From contig JABABD010000017.1 in assembly GCA_014238425.1 (NCBI GenBank), positions 1-64,000 of the forward strand: a stretch of 64,000 bases of DNA. Direction: 5' to 3'. The notes beneath the pieces were generated by a model. The model was given only the letters and a program-made list of their open reading frames with translations. It was not told the DNA's origin and did not search any database. Origin of the DNA: Flavobacteriaceae bacterium. GTDB lineage: Bacteria > Bacteroidota > Bacteroidia > Flavobacteriales > Flavobacteriaceae. Positions 61,309-64,000 of the stretch are shown in pieces. A program made the position numbers and the translations under genes. Every line of letters starts with the position of its first letter. The stretch's first letter is position 1.

Positions 61309-61851
61309 TTAGAATTTTATAAAACGGTAGCCTTGATTCTGATATTGTAACAAGGCTGTCATGGCAGATAGCGCCATTTTAACATTGGGATTAATGGTTT
61401 CTTTTGTCATACCTCTGTATGAAGCTGTCTGGCCGCAAATAATAATATCGACACCAGCTTCAGATAAAGCATTAATCAGAGGTAGGTTTGGATTGTCTAC
61501 TCCAAATTTTTCTTTGTAGGTGTCGTTGTCTAGAGCATCTTGCCAAGCACTGCCATGAATGGTCATGGCGACTTTTAATTGTTCTGGTTTCATACCTGCG
61601 TCCGCATGCATATTTAAGAAGCGAGCTGCAGTTTCAATGTATTTGTTTCTCATGGATTTATCTTCAGAAGATTGGGATATATCAAAGATGACTTTTAATT
61701 CTGCTGAGGTATCTGTTTTAATATCTGGGTTGTTGACTGAGAATGTTTGTCCGAAATCCTTGATAATTTTTCCTTCAACTCTATTTTTTTGCGCAATCAA
61801 TTGAAGAGAAATGCTCAAAGCCAATAAAAATACTGAAAATGATTTATGCAT
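61309..61851 (-). CDS. Exported DsrE-like protein
   Basis: The 180-residue protein has a signal peptide (MHKSFSVFLLALSISLQLIA). The mature part matches the DsrE/DsrF/TusD-like fold: ELKVIFDISQSSEDKSMRN, FLNMHADAGMKPEQLKVAMT, and IIICGQTASYRGM with a single conserved-looking Cys. Cytoplasmic relatives relay sulfur; the periplasmic versions in Bacteroidota have no assigned role. It is first in the five-gene operon. A TATCTTTA near-consensus box lies on the minus strand at 61869-61876. Confidence 0.85.
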   Translation of the reverse strand: MHKSFSVFLLALSISLQLIAQKNRVEGKIIKDFGQTFSVNNPDIKTDTSAELKVIFDISQSSEDKSMRNKYIETAARFLNMHADAGMKPEQLKVAMTIHGSAWQDALDNDTYKEKFGVDNPNLPLINALSEAGVDIIICGQTASYRGMTKETINPNVKMALSAMTALLQYQNQGYRFIKF

Positions 61852-61880
61852 AAAATAGAATTGTTTGCTAAAGATATTTA

Positions 61881-61916
61881 AAAAAAGAAAACCATCCTTA
61901 ATTATTTAAAGATGGT
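61881..61916 (-). terminator. Intrinsic terminator after the T9SS LamG gene
   Basis: On the minus strand ACCATCTTTAA pairs with TTAAGGATGGT (one G-U pair, four-base loop; 61916-61891) and is followed by TTTCTTTTTTT. It separates the right-edge gene from the DsrE operon. Confidence 0.8.
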
Positions 61917-61938
61917 CAAACAAAATATAGTATTCAGT

Positions 61939-64000
61939 TTATTTCTTAATAAATTTTAGAACTTGATTTTTTATCTTAATGAAGTATATTCCATTTGATA
62001 GTTTTGAAACATCTAAACTGTAAGAGTTATTATTTATTAACGTTTTTAATAGTTTTTGGCCAGTGATGCTATAAATTTGAATCGTCTCACTGGTATTTAA
62101 CCCATTAATATAAATTTTATGGTTTGTTGGGTTTGGGTAAATCTCAATTAATTCTTGTTTGAAATCTGTGATGCTTAACACGCTACAACTTTGGGCAAGT
62201 ATATTACTAGCAATGTTGCCAGCGCCACCAGTAGTTCCTATTACCCAAGTAGCACCATTAATAGTTCCGTTGTTTGCATTGGATGTAACATCTGCTAACA
62301 CTGTGCCTGTATTTTCAAAAAATGGATAATAGGTAACTAAACCACTTTCATCACCAACAAACAAATTATCTTTAGCTTGTTGTATTTCTGTTTGTGTGGT
62401 TAAGGCTTTATCCCAAATACGAAGGGAAGCAATTTTGCCTTGAAAAAATTCTGCTGTCCCACTCAAAGAACCAATATAGGCAGATGATGGGTTTATAGCT
62501 GTTCTTAATGTTCCGTTGCTTGCTTTGTTTCCTATTTCTACTCCATTTCTGTAGATGCGCATTGCGTTGGTTGCATCATCAAAAAATGCTAAAACATGTA
62601 CCCATTGATTATTATAATCTGTTGGATTAATAGCAACATCTAACTCTGTATAACCATCGCCTGTAGTGTGCGTTCCAAAAGATAATGTTGTTCCATTATC
62701 TTGAAAACTTAAGAGGATTCTGTCTTGAGTATCGTTGTCTTTTCTATAAATTTCTTGATTTCCGTTGGTGACATTTGTTGGATATACCCAAGCCTCTAAA
62801 GTTAATCCTGTTGAGAAATTTAAAGAAACATCGTGAGGAACTTCTACTGTATCATCTAAACCATCAAAATTTAATGCATAACTTGGGTTGGCAGCAAATA
62901 CGTGATAGCTTGTAGTTTCTGAAACTACGCCAGTTTGAAAATTGAGTGCGCTTCCTGTTCCTACTTGTGAATTTCCTACAATTTCTTTTGTAGCATCATT
63001 TCGAAGAAAATAATTTAAACCCACTTCAGAACTTTGTAAAGTTAATGTGTTGTCTTGTGGGCACGTTATGGTTGTTGCTCCTGTTAAGGTTTGGGTTAAT
63101 GGAATGTCTAAAATAGGTTCTATAGTTACATTTACAGTAATATTATCGGTACTGGCGCCATCAAAAATTTGTACAACAAAACTATCTGTACCTGCGTAAC
63201 TTGCATTAGGTGTATATCCTATACTTTTACTGTTTCCTGTTCCGCTTGCGGTGGCGGTTCCGTTTGTGGCTGGCGTTAAAATGCTCCAAGTAAGTGGGTC
63301 GTTGTCTGCGACTGTAGCATTTAGAGTTAAAGAAAATGGTGTTGGGTTTCCATCTTCACTCATCGTAACGTTTATAGTTTCTCCTTCAGTAATTATTGGT
63401 AAAACGATTCCAGAGACTTGCACATTATCTACTGCTAAACTTGGGTTGGCTCCAATACCATCAAGATTATTATCCCAAAGGAATGCAATTTTCACATTCG
63501 GATTATTATTAGCACTTACAGGTAAATTGATACTGTATGGTGTAGCTGACCATAATCCAGAGGCAAATAAATCTCCACATGGACCACCACCACAAGGTGT
63601 TTGTGGACTTAAAGGAACTGCAAGGTTTATCCACGTAGTGCCATCAAAATAAGCAAAGCTAGCTGCATCAGTATTCAATTGACCAAACATCATATAATCA
63701 AAGGATACAGATATATCAATTCTTCCTGTACACTCTATGGTTGGGCTTTCTATACGTTTGTGCGTTTCTCCGTTTGAACTAAAGTTGTATGTAGCCCCAC
63801 AATCTCCTACAGGGCAATCTCCAACACCTAAAGAACCCATATGTAAGGTTTGATTAGTTAATGCTGAATTGTTTATGCATCCATCACTGGCATTTCCTGC
63901 TCCTGTAAATGCTTCGGTAGCACTTATATAAAATTGATTAGGAACTGCTCCTTCAGCAGCCATAATAGTTTGCGTCCAACTACCATTAGCACCTGCGTAA
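61939..64000 (-). CDS. T9SS-secreted LamG/cadherin-like protein (5' end cut by window edge)
   Basis: The frame stays open to base 64000, so the first visible ATG at 63963 is internal; the upstream codons read YAGANGSWTQTI. In order, the visible part has a jelly-roll/MAM-like region, a cadherin-like tandem domain (DGNPTPFSLTLNATVADNDP, GTDSFVVQIFDG), a LamG/concanavalin domain (about 365-560: LNFDGLDDTVEVPHDVSLNF, LRIWDKALT), and a C-terminal T9SS sorting tail (IEIYPNPTNHKIYINGL, ending VLKFIKK). It is probably a large secreted adhesin or polysaccharide-binding protein. Confidence 0.88.
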   Translation of the reverse strand, partial: YAGANGSWTQTIMAAEGAVPNQFYISATEAFTGAGNASDGCINNSALTNQTLHMGSLGVGDCPVGDCGATYNFSSNGETHKRIESPTIECTGRIDISVSFDYMMFGQLNTDAASFAYFDGTTWINLAVPLSPQTPCGGGPCGDLFASGLWSATPYSINLPVSANNNPNVKIAFLWDNNLDGIGANPSLAVDNVQVSGIVLPIITEGETINVTMSEDGNPTPFSLTLNATVADNDPLTWSILTPATNGTATASGTGNSKSIGYTPNASYAGTDSFVVQIFDGASTDNITVNVTIEPILDIPLTQTLTGATTITCPQDNTLTLQSSEVGLNYFLRNDATKEIVGNSQVGTGSALNFQTGVVSETTSYHVFAANPSYALNFDGLDDTVEVPHDVSLNFSTGLTLEAWVYPTNVTNGNQEIYRKDNDTQDRILLSFQDNGTTLSFGTHTTGDGYTELDVAINPTDYNNQWVHVLAFFDDATNAMRIYRNGVEIGNKASNGTLRTAINPSSAYIGSLSGTAEFFQGKIASLRIWDKALTTQTEIQQAKDNLFVGDESGLVTYYPFFENTGTVLADVTSNANNGTINGATWVIGTTGGAGNIASNILAQSCSVLSITDFKQELIEIYPNPTNHKIYINGLNTSETIQIYSITGQKLLKTLINNNSYSLDVSKLSNGIYFIKIKNQVLKFIKK

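Noticed and set aside
63251..63652. A 133-codon plus-strand frame opposite the LamG protein
   Set aside because: It is antisense to a clear repeat-containing secreted protein and shows no independent features.
1..64000. Search for tRNA, rRNA, CRISPR, insertion sequences and phage genes
   Set aside because: No cloverleaf with a GTTCGA-type loop, direct-repeat/spacer pattern, transposase or integrase motif was seen by eye. A tRNAscan or profile search could still find a diverged element.

Overview
The window is a dense, AT-rich bacterial chromosome segment that looks like a marine member of the Flavobacteriaceae (phylum Bacteroidota). Supporting signs are TTG-N19-23-TAnnTTTG promoters, two Type IX secretion (T9SS) sorting tails, many lipoproteins (some with S/N/D-rich export-like tails after the lipobox Cys), a DUF5686/carboxypeptidase-regulatory-domain outer-membrane protein, DUF3857, DUF1015, DUF2911 and DUF2007 genes, and a YtxJ-type bacillithiol protein. 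The genus is not decidable; relatives of Winogradskyella or Psychroserpens are a guess. I see no phage, insertion sequence, CRISPR array, tRNA or rRNA. No gap above 300 bp lacks a gene.

Layout. 1-7631 (minus): a cut voltage-sensor ion channel, then a tight six-gene operon read leftward from 7631 (Gfo/Idh oxidoreductase, 3-hydroxybutyryl-CoA dehydrogenase, DUF1015, YggS, an exonuclease/GIY-YIG fusion, DUF3857). 7789-15361: pcm, an EptA-like phosphoethanolamine transferase, a DUF5686 outer-membrane protein, smpB, a LolA-like lipoprotein and a pair of paralogous secreted proteins with an LSCC motif. 15492-20179: histidine phosphatase, esterase, thioesterase, TetR regulator and malate:quinone oxidoreductase. 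This block carries two kinds of operator-like DNA: two identical 20-bp TetR-type sites and two adjacent perfect 16-bp palindromes. 20176-31203: LysM amidase, clpB, ytxJ, SMP-30 protein, lipoproteins, fahA and glyA. 31239-34836: surface and envelope lipoproteins, a Cys-motif/regulatory-domain membrane protein and glutaminyl cyclase. The small SRP RNA (34924-35017) follows with a textbook promoter.

35089-43635: SDR, transaldolase, a TlpA-like protein that lost its CXXC, an ABC-F ATPase with one degenerate ATP site, DUF2007, PAP2 phosphatase and pheT. 43908-51469: a T9SS-secreted endonuclease I with FN3 and lamin-tail-like domains, a small lipoprotein plus a Lys/Glu-rich protein with an Asp/His block, a true TlpA thioredoxin lipoprotein, a methyltransferase and a DUF2911-TPR protein. 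51526-56589: recG diverges from an M1 aminopeptidase-patatin pair. 56630-61851 (minus): a five-gene operon of exported DsrE-like protein, two tandem exported M20 amidohydrolases, an FMN glutamate-synthase-like enzyme and a small membrane protein. The right edge holds a truncated T9SS LamG protein.

Most of the window is housekeeping and envelope biology. The best candidates for something undescribed are the LSCC paralog pair, the tandem palindromes, the Cys-motif/CarboxypepD_reg membrane protein, the CXXC-less TlpA, the Asp/His-block protein and the DsrE-M20-M20-GltB operon. No complete novel defence or mobile system was found.
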